Notes: a model not told the origin generated them from the letters alone. A DNA stretch of 47,808 nucleotides from Mycoplasmopsis alligatoris A21JP2 (GCF_000178375.1 NZ_ADNC01000022.1:1-47808), one strand, 5' to 3'; shown: positions 21,951 to 34,834, numbered from the stretch's first letter. Numbers and translations are program-made.

Positions 21951-21982
21951 AAGCAGAGTCAATAAATTGACTTTGTTTTTTA
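21951..21982 (+). terminator. Intrinsic terminator of xfp
   Basis: A 7-bp stem AGTCAAT / ATTGACT (21957-21972) with a 2-3 nt loop, extended by A/T pairs, is followed by TTTGTTTTTTAT. Confidence 0.8.
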
Positions 21983-22160
21983 TATTAACTTTTAATATGA
22001 AAAAGTTTTTCATTTTAATGAATAGATAATTCAAAATACTTATAATAGTAATTCTAAAAATTTTACCTATTTTGCTATGTGCTAGTTAAATAAGTAAAAA
22101 AACACTAATATATTTTTAATACTCTAAATAATATGGTTCAAAATTACAAATAATTAAAAA

Positions 22161-22202
22161 TAAAATTATGTTATGAACTTTTCGTTCATTAAAAGGTGGA
22201 AT
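22161..22202 (+). promoter_or_regulatory. GH2 lipoprotein promoter with 5'-terminal hairpin
   Basis: TAAAAT at 22161-22166 would place the transcript start near 22173, where a 6-bp hairpin ATGAAC-TTTTC-GTTCAT (22173-22189) begins. The Shine-Dalgarno AAAGGTGG follows directly. A hairpin at the very 5' end may stabilise the mRNA or regulate translation. Confidence 0.4.
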
Positions 22203-25200
22203 ATGAAAAAGAAAATTATTTTGTCAATATTTAGTATTTTTGGACTTTCTTTAAGTGCTTTAGCAATAGCTTGCAATAAAAAAACTGAAGTTCAAAATAA
22301 TAATGATACAACAGTTAATAAAAACGATACAAGCACTAATGCTTTAAGTAAAAGAGAAGAAATTCTCTACGAAAATTTAGACTTTACTAAAAGAGAAGTA
22401 GAGTTTGTAGATAACTGAAAATTTAATTATGGAGAAAAAACTAACGCTCAAAAGAAAAATTTTGATGACTCTGATTGAGAAAACGTAAACTTACCTCATG
22501 ATTTTAGTTTAAATTTACCATATGAAACAAGCAAAGGTGAAGCTGAAAGTGGTTTTAAACTAGGAGGAGTAGGTTGATATAGGAAAGACTTTACTATACC
22601 TGCTGAACTTAAAAATAAAAGAGTTGTAATAAATTTTGGTGGAGTTTATAACAATGCTGAAATATACATCAATGATAAAAAAATAGGTGAACACCCTTAT
22701 GGATATACACCATTTGCTTTTGATTTGAGTGACTACTTAAATTATGGTGCACAAAACGTCATAGCTATTAAAGTTAATCATGAATTTCCTTCTTCACGTT
22801 GATATTCTGGTTCTGGAATTTATAGACATGTAACTTTATCTATTTTAAATGACTTGCATATAGGTAAATATGGAATAATTGCTCGTAGCACAAAACTGGA
22901 AGAGCAAAAAGATGGAAATGTGGAATTAAGTGTTTTTACAACCTTAAACAATTCTTCTAATGAAACAAAAAAAGCAATTGTAAAACAAACATTGCTAGAT
23001 GACACCGGAAAAGAAGTTGCAAACATTTCAAGTGAAGCTGTAAGTATAGATGCAACAAATTCTAATACTATTACTTCAAAATTAAGCATAAATAAACCAA
23101 AATTGTGAAGTGTCGATAACCCATATTTATACAAAATAAAAACAGAAGTTTTAATCAACAATAAAGTAGTAGATACAAAATTTACAGATTACGGATTTAG
23201 ATATTTTAAATTTGACAAAGATCAAGGGTTTAGTTTAAATGGTAAAAACATGAAACTTAAAGGAGTTTCAATGCACCACGATCAAGGTTCATTAGGTGCT
23301 AGAGCTTATATTGATGCTACTGCAAGACAAATTGATAAATTAAAAGCTATGGGAACAAACACTATTAGAGTTACTCATAATCCTGCTAGCGATATATTAA
23401 TTGATTTAGCTAATAAAAAAGGAATTTTAATTATTGATGAAGCTTTTGATACATGAATTCTGCCTAAAAATGGAAATAAATTTGACTATTCAACGGCATT
23501 TAGAAAAGAAATCGGATCAGAAAACAAAATCATTGGAAAAACATCTGACAAAATGACATGAGCTGAAATGGACATGACTACAATGATTAAAAGAGGTATT
23601 AATTCACCTGCTGCTATTATGTGATCAGTTGGTAATGAACTAATGGAAGGAACTGGTGGGGACAATACAAAATATCCATCAATTCTAAAAGAAATGGTTG
23701 GTTGAATGACAAAAACTGACCCAACTAGACCAGCAACAATTGGTGAAAACCATTTAAGACACAGTCCATGAGCTCTTTCATATGAATTAGTTAATGAATT
23801 ACATAAACTAGGTGGAGTTGTAGGATATAACTATCCAACTGATGGCTTTTTTGTAAGAGATAGAGCAAAATATCCAGATTGAAAAATTTATGCTTCAGAA
23901 TCAGCTAGTGCAGTTAATAGTCGTGGAATTTATAACGAAAAGTATCAAGGTAACTACTCAGATGCAAGAACATCTTCAAAATATTTAACATCTTATGATA
24001 AATCAAGAGTTAGCTGAGGAGATACTTCAGCACAATCATGAGAATATGTTTTAAAAACCGATTATGCAGCTGGAGAAATGATCTGAACCGGATTTGACTA
24101 TTTAGGTGAACCTACTCCTTGAAACGAACTAGGTCGTGCAAATATTTCTGATAAAACTCCTCCAAAAAGTTCATATTTTGGAATTATTGATACTGCTGGA
24201 TTTCCTAAAGATCGTTACTATTTCTACCGTTCACAATGAATAGATGATAAAACAACATTGCATTTATTACCAGCATGAAAAGAAGAAATGATAACTAAAG
24301 GAAATAATAATGAAGTTGATGTAGTGGTTTACACAAATGCTCATAAAGTTAAATTATTTAAGGTAGAAAATGGAACTGAAACTGAATTAGGTTCTAAAGA
24401 ATTTACAGAAACAACAACACCACTTGGATATAAGTTGAGATACTACACAGGAAATGATAAAAGTTCAAAAAGTTATGAAAATTTATTTTTCACTTTTAAA
24501 GTGCCATTCTTTAAAGGAAAAATCATAGCAAAAGCTTACGATAAAAACAATAAAGAAATCACCGAAACAGATGGAAGAAAAGTTATCGAAGACTTTGGAG
24601 TGGCTAAAAAAATTATCACGAAAGTAACAAAAAATAAATTAAATGCAAACAACCAGGATTTAAGTTATATCGAAATGACAATTGTTGATGAACAAGGTCG
24701 AGAAGTTGCAAATGCTGCTAATAATATATCTGTAAAGGTGGAAGGAAAAGGAGCAGAATTAGCTGCTATGGATAATGGTTTACAATTTGACCATGAACCA
24801 TATAACTCAGGCAAAAGAAACGCCTTTAGCGGAAAATTATTAGCAATTTTAAGAGCAACAAATGAGCCTGGAAAAAGTGTAGTGACTATTTCTGGAGAAG
24901 GTTTAGAAACAGTAAAAATTGATTTAGAAACAATTTCAAATCAAAAACAAAATATTAAATCAGTAACAATGAAAAAGAATTATTACTATTCAAAAGGTAA
25001 TAAACTAGAACTAGAAAAAAGTGTTTTAGTAAAAACAAATGATGGTAAATCCATCGAAGATGAAGTTGTATGAGACAAATACGACATTAAACTTTTAGAA
25101 AAAGAAAATTCTACATTTTCAATCAAAGGAACAACAAAACAAACTAAAGCAACCGTTAGCACGAATATAAACGTTATTTCTACACCAGTGGCCGCAATGA

Positions 25201-26192
25201 ACTATAGCACAGCGGTTTTAGTAAATGATAAGATTAATTTACCAAAAACCAGACCAGTTATTGGTCCTGATGGACAAATCATTAACATTGAATTTCCTGT
25301 TCAATGAGTAGAACTAGACAAAATAAACACTTCTAAACCAGCAACATATCAAGTTAATGGAATTGTTAAAGCATTTAATAAAGAATACCCAGTACAAGCC
25401 TTAGTTAGAATTTTCCAAAAGGTTGAAGGCATTGGCGAAAACATAGCTCGTGGAGCAAGATTAACTCAAAATATCGATTCTAACAAACATTCTGATAATT
25501 TAGCTGCTATTATAGATGGTACAGAAAATTATCAAGTCGTTTCTGGTGGAGATAATGCAACAATGTGAAGTAATTATAAAAATGCACAAGACAAAAAGCA
25601 AGATGCAGAATTAACATTTGCCTTTGCAACAAATGCTTCTGTTAGAAGAGTTAAAATATATGTATATGAAGACTCTTGATCAGCAATTATGCCTGATGAC
25701 TTGGAATTATATTATGTAACAAATGGAACGGTCGAAAATGCCAAATGAGTAAAAGTTAATGTTAAAAAAACAATAGAAAGTCCAACAAGTCAAAACAAAC
25801 CTCGTTTAATTCCAGTTATTTTAGATTTTGATCCAATTAACATTTTACACATGAAATTAGTAATAAAAGGTAAAAAAGGTAATGTAGCAAATCAAAGTCA
25901 TTTCCATGCTACTGCTTTAACTGAAGTTGAAATTTTAAGATCTGAAACATCACTAAAATTAAACAACACAGTTTTACCTGAAAGAATTTTACTTAATGGT
26001 GAAGATTTAAATTATTCAGATTTAGAAAAAGAAATTGAATTAGATTCAAATAAATTTGAATTATATGTACAAGACAATTCAAATAATGTCTCAATAACCA
26101 CCCTACCAGAATTCAATGGAAAAAGAACAATAATTTTCCAATCAGAAGATGGTCAAAAAACTAGTTATATAACATTTAAACTTAAAAAATAA
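22203..26192 (+). CDS. Surface lipoprotein glycoside hydrolase, family GH2
   Basis: This 1329-residue protein is exported and anchored by an N-terminal lipoprotein signal (lipobox ALAIA-C, Cys near residue 24). It then shows a GH2 sugar-binding jelly roll (about 65-215, with GGVGWYRKDF and SRWYSGSGIYRHV), an Ig-like domain (~220-335), and a TIM barrel (~340-690). The acid/base Glu479 sits in WSVGNE and the nucleophile Glu566 in YASESAS. Several Ig-like segments follow, then a discoidin-like (F5/8 C) region near 1080-1245 that may bind glycans. Conserved MHHDQG and RVTHNPAS are present. Specificity (beta-galactosidase, beta-glucuronidase or other) cannot be set. No frameshift despite many TGA codons. 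It would release sugars from host glycans or from the cell's own capsule. Confidence 0.9.
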
Positions 26193-26198
26193 TTCTTT

Positions 26199-26229
26199 AA
26201 AAATCGCAATTTACTATTGCGATTTTTTC
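26199..26229 (+). terminator. Intrinsic terminator of the GH2 gene
   Basis: A 10-bp perfect stem AAATCGCAAT / ATTGCGATTT (26201-26225) with a 5-nt loop and T run. Confidence 0.85.
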
Positions 26230-26314
26230 TTTATTAGTCTTTAACATAGTAAAAAAAGCAATAAATATTCAAAAAAAATTAGTATAATAAATCTAAAATA
26301 TTTAAAGAGGTAAT

Positions 26315-27478
26315 ATGAAAATTAAAATAATAGGAACTGGAATTGCAGGATGTAGTATAGCTAATTTATTTGCTAATGAAGGTTATGAAGTTGATATATA
26401 TGAAAAGAAAAATCACATAGGTGGTAATTGCTATGATTTAGAGAGTAAATCAGGTATTTTGTATCATTTATATGGTCCTCATATATTTCATACTAAAAAT
26501 TTAGAAGTGGCAAAATTCGTTCAAAAATTTGCAAAATTTAATTCTTATGTTAATAAACCAGTAGCAAAAATAAGAAATAAATTTATTAATTTACCAATTT
26601 CATTTACAAGTATTAAACAAATAGTACCTAATAAATATGAAAGAATAATTAACCAAATTTTAAAAGAATTTCCTAACAGCCAAGAGGTTTCAATATATGA
26701 TTTAAAATCAAGAATAAAAGATAAAGAAACAAAAAAAATAGTAGATTGAATTTATCAAAATGTTTATGCTTCATACACTTCAAAAATGTGAAACATTAAA
26801 ATTGATAAAATTGATAAAGATGTTTTAAATAGAGTAAAAATTTTATTAAATGAACAACACAATTATTTTCCAGGAGCAATCTTACAAGGACTGCCTGAAC
26901 AAGGTTATACTAAAATGCTTGAAAAAATGCTAGATCATCCAAATATTAAATTACATTTAAATTTTGATGCAATGCAAAATCTAGAGTTAAAAAATAATAC
27001 CATTTATTGAGATAAAGTTCCTTGCAATAACAAAATAATTTATACTGGTCAAATAGAAAACTTACTTAAGTTTAAACATGGTTATTTACCTTACAGATCA
27101 CTTAATTTTAAATTTCTTGAATTTGATAAATCCAATTATCAAAACTATACAATTATCAATAAACCTCTTCATAAGTCAATAACAAGAACTGTTGAGTATA
27201 AAAAAATGACTTTGCAAAAACATACCAAAACATTAATTTCTCATGAGTATCCAGGTCAATATAATCATCTAGATCCAAAATGAAATGTTCCATATTACCC
27301 TATAAACCAGGATAATAATATTAAATTATATAATTTATACAAAGAAGAAATTGTCGAATATAAAAACATGTTTCTTTTGGGAAGGTTAGCACAATATAAA
27401 TATTTTGATATGGATAAAACAATTGAAGAAGCAATAGAATTATTTAATTCTCTAACAAGAAAATTTAAAGCAGTATAA
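26315..27478 (+). CDS. glf: UDP-galactopyranose mutase
   Basis: This 387-residue flavoenzyme interconverts UDP-galactopyranose and UDP-galactofuranose, the precursor of Galf-containing glycans. The FAD Rossmann motif GTGIAGCSIANLFANEG starts at residue 7, GGNCYD follows near 42, YGPHIFHT near 59, and the C-terminal FLLGRLAQYKYFDMDKTIEEA is the family signature. TGA codons (for example 26747) are Trp. Shine-Dalgarno AAAGAGG. Galf production strongly suggests a surface galactan or glycolipid. The convergent operon galU-GT2-GT2 fits as the rest of the pathway. Confidence 0.96.
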
Positions 27479-27505
27479 AAAAAGCTTCGTTTGGAAGCTT
27501 TTTTA
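27477..27505. terminator. Bidirectional terminator between glf and the synthase
   Basis: Stem AAAAAGCTTC / GAAGCTTTTT with a GTTTG loop and A/T runs on both sides, between convergent genes. Confidence 0.85.
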
Positions 27506-28813
27506 TTGTTTTCTAGCTATAGGCGCAGTTGAATATGATTTTTTAAATAAAGCTATAAAAGTTATTGGAATATAAGTAATCATAAACAATGGATATGTAA
27601 ATAACGATTTACATTTTTGTCATTTAGTAGCGTTTATTCTTTTTGAATTTCTTTTTAAAATAATAATACCTTGAATAAATAAATTTAAATAAATTGTTAA
27701 GAGAATAAAAAACGGAGTAGTTGTAATATAAATTATTACTTGTGTTAAATTAAAAGCAGCAAACGCACTAGTATCTGTTAAATAATTATAATAATAATTT
27801 AGAAACATTAAAACTGACGTTATTACGTAAAACAATATGTTTATAATAAAAGTATAAATACCGGGAAATAAAGTTAATATATTCATCATTACCGGAAAGT
27901 GCTTGAGCTTAGGCTTAAACATCATCTTTACAAGTGATTTTTTATAAAGATTTCAAACTTGTTTAAACCCTACTGATCAACGCATTCGTTGCTTTCAAGA
28001 ATCCTTAAACTTTATTGGTTGTTCATCGTAAAAAATAGCATCTTCTGAATAATTACATTTTTTTTTGTTTAATAAAATTCACTGGGTAAATTCTATGTCA
28101 TGACTTAATGAATTAAAATCTCATCATTTAGTTTGTTCTAAAACTTCTTTAGTAAAAGAAAATCCTGTTCCATTTATATATGCACTATGTTGTTTAGATG
28201 AACGACCTTTATTATGAACTGTTGATTCTTTTAAAAATTGTATTGAATAAGCGCTAGATATTCAATTATCAGCATAGTTTTTAGAGTTTCGATATGAAGT
28301 AACAACATCACTTCCATAATAATCATATGCTTTATTAATTTCACTAACTCAATTTTTATCTAATAAATTATCAGCATCAAACGAACAAAAACAATCATAA
28401 TTTTCTAATCAATTATTATCCCTTATATACCTTAAAGCATGTTGAATAGCAAAATTACCACCTTTTTGAACATTATTAAATCTTTCTAAAACATTTATTC
28501 CAGCTTCTTTACCAATATTATATGTTTGTCTATTATCTGTACAATTATCTGCTACTAAATAAATATCGATTGTTCCTAAATAGTTTTGTTTTTGTATAGA
28601 TTCAATTAATTTTTTAAGGGTTATGCTTTCATTTCTTGCAGGGATAACAATAGCAAAGCGACGTAACTTTTTAGGTTGATAATCAGCTAAAATATTTTTC
28701 TTTTTTCTGCTATTAAAAAAGTATTTTCATTCCAAAGAATATAGTAAAAAGAAAAATAATCCTATACCAATTGTTGCTCAAAAAAAGATATAAAATGCTA
28801 ATTTTAATTCCAT
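27503..28813 (-). CDS. Membrane-embedded processive glycosyltransferase family 2 (polysaccharide synthase)
   Basis: The protein has 436 residues. One N-terminal helix (about 5-27) is followed by a cytosolic GT-A domain with IVIPARNES near 55, VADNCTDN, the donor-site SFDADN near 147, a GTGFSF acceptor loop, and QRMRW near 255. The last is the Q(Q/R)xRW motif of processive synthases such as cellulose and hyaluronan synthases. About four C-terminal helices follow. Such synthases polymerise a sugar and push the chain through the membrane themselves. Related mycoplasma enzymes make beta-1,6-glucan or galactan capsules. More than ten TGA codons are Trp. Shine-Dalgarno AGGAG lies inside the end of the upstream GT2, with a 10-nt overlap. 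Confidence 0.88.
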
Positions 28814-29769
28814 TTTTCTCCTTTAATATTTTCTATTAATTCAAAACGATCACTATTTTCTTCTTTAATTAAAAATAAATTTTTATTCTTTATTGCTTTA
28901 TTAATATTTATTTTTAAAAGAAATTTTGCAAATGATGAGACATTTTGTAGTAAATAGTTTATTTTAGTTTCGCTTAAATAAACTTTTGTGTTCGTAAGAT
29001 ATAAACCTTTAACAAATTTTGGAAGTAAAAATTTAAAAATAAAAAATTCAGAACTATTTATTTTTTTAAGTGCACTAAAGGCACATTCTTCACTTTTTAA
29101 TCTTTTTTTAGTTCATCCTGATGACATTGTATTAAAAGGTCTTGTAAACCAATAAGTAGCAGTGATTCTATTAATTACTTTAAATTTTTTAGCTTTACTT
29201 AGTAAGTCTAAAAATAAAGGATAATCTTGATATGAAACATTTTCTATTAAATCATCAGCTTGGTAAAAAAGATGAGTTTTAAAAACTATTGAACACGGTA
29301 TTAAAACTGGTGCAATTTTTTGATTATGGTATTTAATAAACATTTTAGGATTTATAATAACTTTGATTTTATTAAAAATAACTGTTGTTTTTGTTAAAAC
29401 AAAATCAAGGTTATCCTTATCTATTTTTTTAATTAAAACGTTTAAAAAGTTATTATGTATTAAATCATCGCTATCTAAAATCATCATGTATTTTGAATTA
29501 AAAATTTGATTATTTTTAGCATAGTTAATTACAGAACCTCAATTTCCGTTTAATTTTTTATTATACAAATAAATATTTTTATGGATTTTTGCATAATCAT
29601 TAACCAATTGCTCAGTTGTGTCATTTGAAGCATCATTAACAACATGAATATTTATAAATTGATCATAATTTTTTATTTTTGTAACAGACTCTAATGCCTT
29701 GATAATATATTCTTGTGAATTATAAGCAGGAATTAAAATGCTACATAGTTTAAATTCAGGATTGTTCAT
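28804..29769 (-). CDS. Glycosyltransferase family 2
   Basis: This 321-residue GT-A enzyme has the nucleotide-sugar motif CSILIPAYNSQEYI at the start, NDASNDTTEQLV near 44, and the DxD-type MILDSDDLIHNNF near 98. No membrane helices are obvious, so it is likely cytosolic or peripheral. It could start or decorate the polysaccharide made by the downstream synthase. Two TGA codons (29537 and 29111) are Trp. It sits 7 nt after galU and overlaps the synthase gene by 10 nt, so all three are one operon. Donor and acceptor are unknown. Confidence 0.85.
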
Positions 29770-29776
29770 AATATCT

Positions 29777-30694
29777 CTATTTATTTTTTTTACATTTGCT
29801 TTTTATAAATGCACTTATTTCTTCGTTTAGTGAATCTTCACAAAGTGCATAATCAATATTTGCTTTAATAAAACCTTCAACTCCACCTAAGTCATATCTT
29901 GTACCAGTAAAGGCAAAAGCAAAGATTTTTTGTGTTTGCATTAGTTCATCAAAACTATCAACAAGTTGAACTTCTTGTCCTACTCCTGGAGCAGTTTTTT
30001 CAAGAATATTGAAAATTTCTGGATTAAATACATATCTTCCTAAAATTGCTCTGCTTGATGGTGCATCTTCTTTTTCAGGTTTTTCAATCGCTCCTATTAT
30101 TTCAAAAGTTTTATTAGCTCGTTCATCTCTATTCTTAGGAGTTACTATTCCGTATTTGTTAACTTTGTTTCATAAAACTTTTTGAACACCGACAATGTTA
30201 GCTCCATTTAATGATTCATAAGCTTCCATAAGTTGTTTTATTGCAGGTTTTGTTCCATCACTTACTTTTACTAAATCATCTCCTAAAATAATTCCAAAAG
30301 GTTCATTGCCTATTATGTCTTTACAAACTAATATTGCATCACCCAAGCCTTTTTGGGTTTCTTGAATGACAAATTTTATATATTGATTTCTGTTTGTTTT
30401 TTTAACAACTTCTAGTAATTTTTTCTTATTTTTTAATTTTAATTCTTTTTCTAGAGCGTCATTAACGTTAAAATAATCTACAAGTTCTAGCTTTCTTTGA
30501 CTTATAACTAAAATAATTTCTTCAGCGCCTGATTGAATCGCTTCTTCAACTAAATAATCAATAGCTGGTTTATTTAAAATTGGTACAAGTTCTTTGTGAA
30601 CGGTTTTTGTCATTGGTAAAAACCTTGTTCCTCAACCGGCACAAGGAATAATAACTTTTCTTATTTTTTTAATATTTTCATTTATTGTTTTCAT
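29777..30694 (-). CDS. galU: UTP-glucose-1-phosphate uridylyltransferase
   Basis: This 305-residue nucleotidyltransferase makes UDP-glucose from UTP and glucose-1-phosphate, feeding UDP-sugars to the two glycosyltransferases downstream. Visible are VIIPCAGWGTRFLPMTKTVHKEL at 14-36 with the catalytic-loop GxGTRFLP and K-E-L, DYLVEEAIQSGAEEI near 46, LGDDLV near 135, and the C-terminal TGTRYDLGG. The start at 30694 includes the whole pyrophosphorylase loop; the later ATG at 30613 would lose it. TGA tryptophan occurs inside CAGW. There is no Shine-Dalgarno; a TATAAT box leaves a leader of about 6 nt. Confidence 0.95.
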
Positions 30695-30712
30695 AATAAT
30701 GTTAACATTATA
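30695..30712 (-). promoter_or_regulatory. galU operon promoter with palindrome and ~6-nt leader
   Basis: On the minus strand TATAAT (30712-30707) overlaps a perfect 16-bp palindrome ATAATGTTAACATTAT (30696-30711), which ends one base before the ATG. Position suggests an operator at the start site; no regulator is assigned. Confidence 0.45.
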
Positions 30713-30763
30713 TACTATGTTTTATTTTTCATATAAATATTGAGTAATAAAACGTAAAAGTAA

Positions 30764-30786
30764 ACAAAAAAAGCCAATTGGCTTTA
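30764..30786 (-). terminator. Intrinsic terminator of dnaK
   Basis: Minus-strand stem AAAGCC-AATT-GGCTTT (30770-30785) followed by TTTTTGTTTA, just past the dnaK stop. Confidence 0.8.
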
Positions 30787-30794
30787 TTTTTGTA

Positions 30795-32666
<1,872 letters not shown>

Positions 32667-32677
32667 TTAGCACATTT

Positions 32678-32704
32678 TTAGCAATCAACCTAATAAAGTG
32701 CTAA
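32678..32704 (-). promoter_or_regulatory. CIRCE operator upstream of dnaK
   Basis: Two 9-bp halves, TTAGCAATC and AAGTGCTAA, are separated by exactly 9 nt (consensus TTAGCACTC-N9-GAGTGCTAA). It lies between grpE and dnaK, next to an extended -10 GTGCTAAAAT (minus strand, near 32663-32672). HrcA should bind here. Confidence 0.88.
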
Positions 32705-32710
32705 ATTTTT

Positions 32711-33649
32711 TTATTTTTTATTTATCGTTACTTGAGCAGGTTTTACAACTCTTCCATTTAGTTTAAATCCATTCATATTAACCTTAGTTATAGCATTATC
32801 CATAAATTCTTCATTATTTATAGTATCAATTACATTATGCTCTTCAGGTAAAAATTCATCACTAATATTTGGTTTAATAATTTCAATTTTGTTATCTTCA
32901 AGCATTGATTCAAATTGTTTTTTAATCATATTAAAACCAACAACATAATTTTTAACAGCTTGATTTTCAGTATTAGCTGCGCTATTGATTGCCAATTCAA
33001 AATTATTAAATGGAATAATAAAATCTTCTAAAAAATTTTGTAGAGCAAATTGCTTAATTTCAGCTTTTTCTTTTTCTATTTTTACTGCATTTTCGCTAAG
33101 TGCTTTTTTTAGTTCTTCACTTGCTTTTGCTTGTAAAGTTTTTGCTTTTTCTTGAAGTGAATTTATGTTTATTTTTAATTCAATTTCTTTAAGTTCTAAC
33201 TGTCCTTTTAATCTTTGAATATCTTTTAAAGATTCTTCATATTTATCTTTATATTCATTTTTAACTGGCGCTTGTTCTTTTTCAATATTTTCAGATTCAA
33301 CAACTTTTGGTCTAATAAAAATATATTCTTTATTTTCTTTTTCTATTTTATCTACTAATAATGTAATAGTAACATCTTTTCCTGCTAAATCTTGATCTGG
33401 ATATTCAGGACTAAATTTATAAGGAAGAACTAAAGGTCCATGAATTTTTTTATTTATTATTAATTCGTCAAAACCATCAAATAATTCTTCTTGCCCTATT
33501 GTAAAAATTAAACGTTTTTTAAATTTGTCTAACTCTTGATTATTAATATTAATTTTTATTTTTGCATGAATTGTATCACCTAAATGTAATTTTATTTTTA
33601 ATTTACTTTGCTTAAGATTTTCAATGTGCTCATTAATTTTATTTGCCAT
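32711..33649 (-). CDS. grpE: Nucleotide exchange factor GrpE with N-terminal FKBP-like domain
   Basis: The protein has 312 residues, against roughly 180-220 for most GrpE. The C-terminal part is ordinary GrpE: a long charged coiled coil (about 130-210), FLEDFIIPFNNFELAI near 211, VVGFNMIKKQFESML near 240, FLPEEHNVI near 268, and GFKLNGRVVKPAQVTI at the end. The extra N-terminus (~20-112) reads like the peptidyl-prolyl isomerase domain of trigger factor: GDTIHAKIKI, FTIGQEELFDGFDELI, and SPEYPDQDLAGKDVTITLLV. Thus it seems to fuse an FKBP-fold domain to GrpE. GrpE drives ADP release from DnaK. It is second in the hrcA operon (15-nt gap, Shine-Dalgarno AAGGAG). Confidence 0.9.
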   Translation of the reverse strand: MANKINEHIENLKQSKLKIKLHLGDTIHAKIKININNQELDKFKKRLIFTIGQEELFDGFDELIINKKIHGPLVLPYKFSPEYPDQDLAGKDVTITLLVDKIEKENKEYIFIRPKVVESENIEKEQAPVKNEYKDKYEESLKDIQRLKGQLELKEIELKININSLQEKAKTLQAKASEELKKALSENAVKIEKEKAEIKQFALQNFLEDFIIPFNNFELAINSAANTENQAVKNYVVGFNMIKKQFESMLEDNKIEIIKPNISDEFLPEEHNVIDTINNEEFMDNAITKVNMNGFKLNGRVVKPAQVTINKK

Positions 33650-33664
33650 TTTAACTCCTTATAT

Positions 33665-34732
33665 TTAATATTCATCATCTTCATCATTTATATTAACGCT
33701 AAAAAATCCTTGAAAGTCTTCATCTGAAATTTCGTGATTTACATTACCATTCTTCTTTGTTACTAAATCTTCTAAAAATAAAATCGCACTTCTCATTTTT
33801 GCAAAATCACTAACTGTTGAAGTAACAACACTAATTTCTTGAATTGATCCATCAAATGGTAATCTTTTTGACATAATTGAACCACTTTTGTCAATAGATA
33901 TTTTTAAATTTTGATCTTCAGGAGTTTTTCCTTCAATAATTTCTCAAATTGAATGATTCTCAATTAAGTCCAACATCCTATTTAAATCTTGTCGGTTAAT
34001 ACCTTCACTTAAAATAATGTTGTTTTTTCCATAAACTTTGTTTTGTTTTTTAAATGCAAAATTAAAAACTTGACTTGAAAAGTTTTCTAATAGCTCTTCA
34101 TAATTTGAAACGCTTTTAGCTAAAAGAGGTTTTAATAATTCAGCTCTTTGAGATAATTCTGTTATCTTTGTATTAACTAATTTTTCTTTAAACAATCTAA
34201 TTGCTATTCTGATGTCTTCTAATTTATAGTGGTAATTTTTAATATTTAAGATTTTTGAAAAAACGCTTCCGTTGCTTAATATTAAAATAATTGAAGCACT
34301 ATAATTTGAAATTGGAACTAATTGAATTGATTTTAAAAGTTCATTTGAATCGTCACGACTAGTGATTAAAGTCAATCCAGTTACATCTGAAATTAATTCA
34401 GCAGCTTGCTCAAGAGTATCAGTTATATCTAATTTTCTTTTAGCAAAAACTTTTTTTAATTTTTTAGTAAAAATTTCTTGCTGACTTAAAGCTAAATATT
34501 CAGAATAATATTGTAGACCTTTAACAGATGGAATACGTCCTGATGAAATATGTGCTTTTTCTAAAAAACCTTTTGTCTCAAGTTCGTTCATCAAGTATCT
34601 AATTTTTGCACTTGAACAATCTAAGTTATGTTTGTTCAGCAAATGACTTGATGAAACTGGTTCCATTTCTTCAATATAAATTTCGGTTGTTAATTTTAAA
34701 ATTTTTTCTAGACTTTCTTTGATTTTTTGCAT
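33665..34732 (-). CDS. hrcA: Heat-inducible transcription repressor HrcA
   Basis: The 355-residue repressor binds CIRCE and is kept active by chaperones. It has an N-terminal winged helix (about 1-75) with EPVSSSHLLNKH and the signature SSAKIRYLMNELETKGFLEKAHISSGRIPS near 40-70. A GAF-like domain and a C-terminal insert follow. TGA codons at 33944 and nearby are Trp. I choose the ATG at 34732 because it lies exactly 7 nt after a TATAAT box; the in-frame ATG at 34768 is upstream of that box and inside CIRCE. The gene represses its own operon through the CIRCE at 34762. Confidence 0.94.
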
Positions 34733-34788
34733 ATTGTTATTATATAGTAAATTTTTTGTTTTTAGCAATTAATTCAATAAAGTGCTAA
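34733..34788 (-). promoter_or_regulatory. hrcA promoter with CIRCE operator, leaderless
   Basis: CIRCE halves TTAGCAATT (34762-34770) and AAGTGCTAA (34780-34788) have a 9-nt spacer. On the minus strand its inner-strand half supplies the -35 (TTGCTA), 18 nt later is TATAAT (34744-34739), and the ATG follows 7 nt after that. HrcA binding would block the -35 directly. No Shine-Dalgarno exists. Confidence 0.85.
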
Positions 34789-34834
34789 AAAATTTTAACG
34801 ATACTCTTTAAAGAATTAAAAAATGAAATTATAG

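Noticed and set aside
22820-23161. Minus-strand 113-residue ORF inside the GH2 gene
   Set aside because: It lies opposite an intact coding sequence with no ribosome site of its own.
34733-34768. Upstream ATG for hrcA at 34768
   Set aside because: It lies upstream of the TATAAT box and within CIRCE, so it would not be in the transcript.
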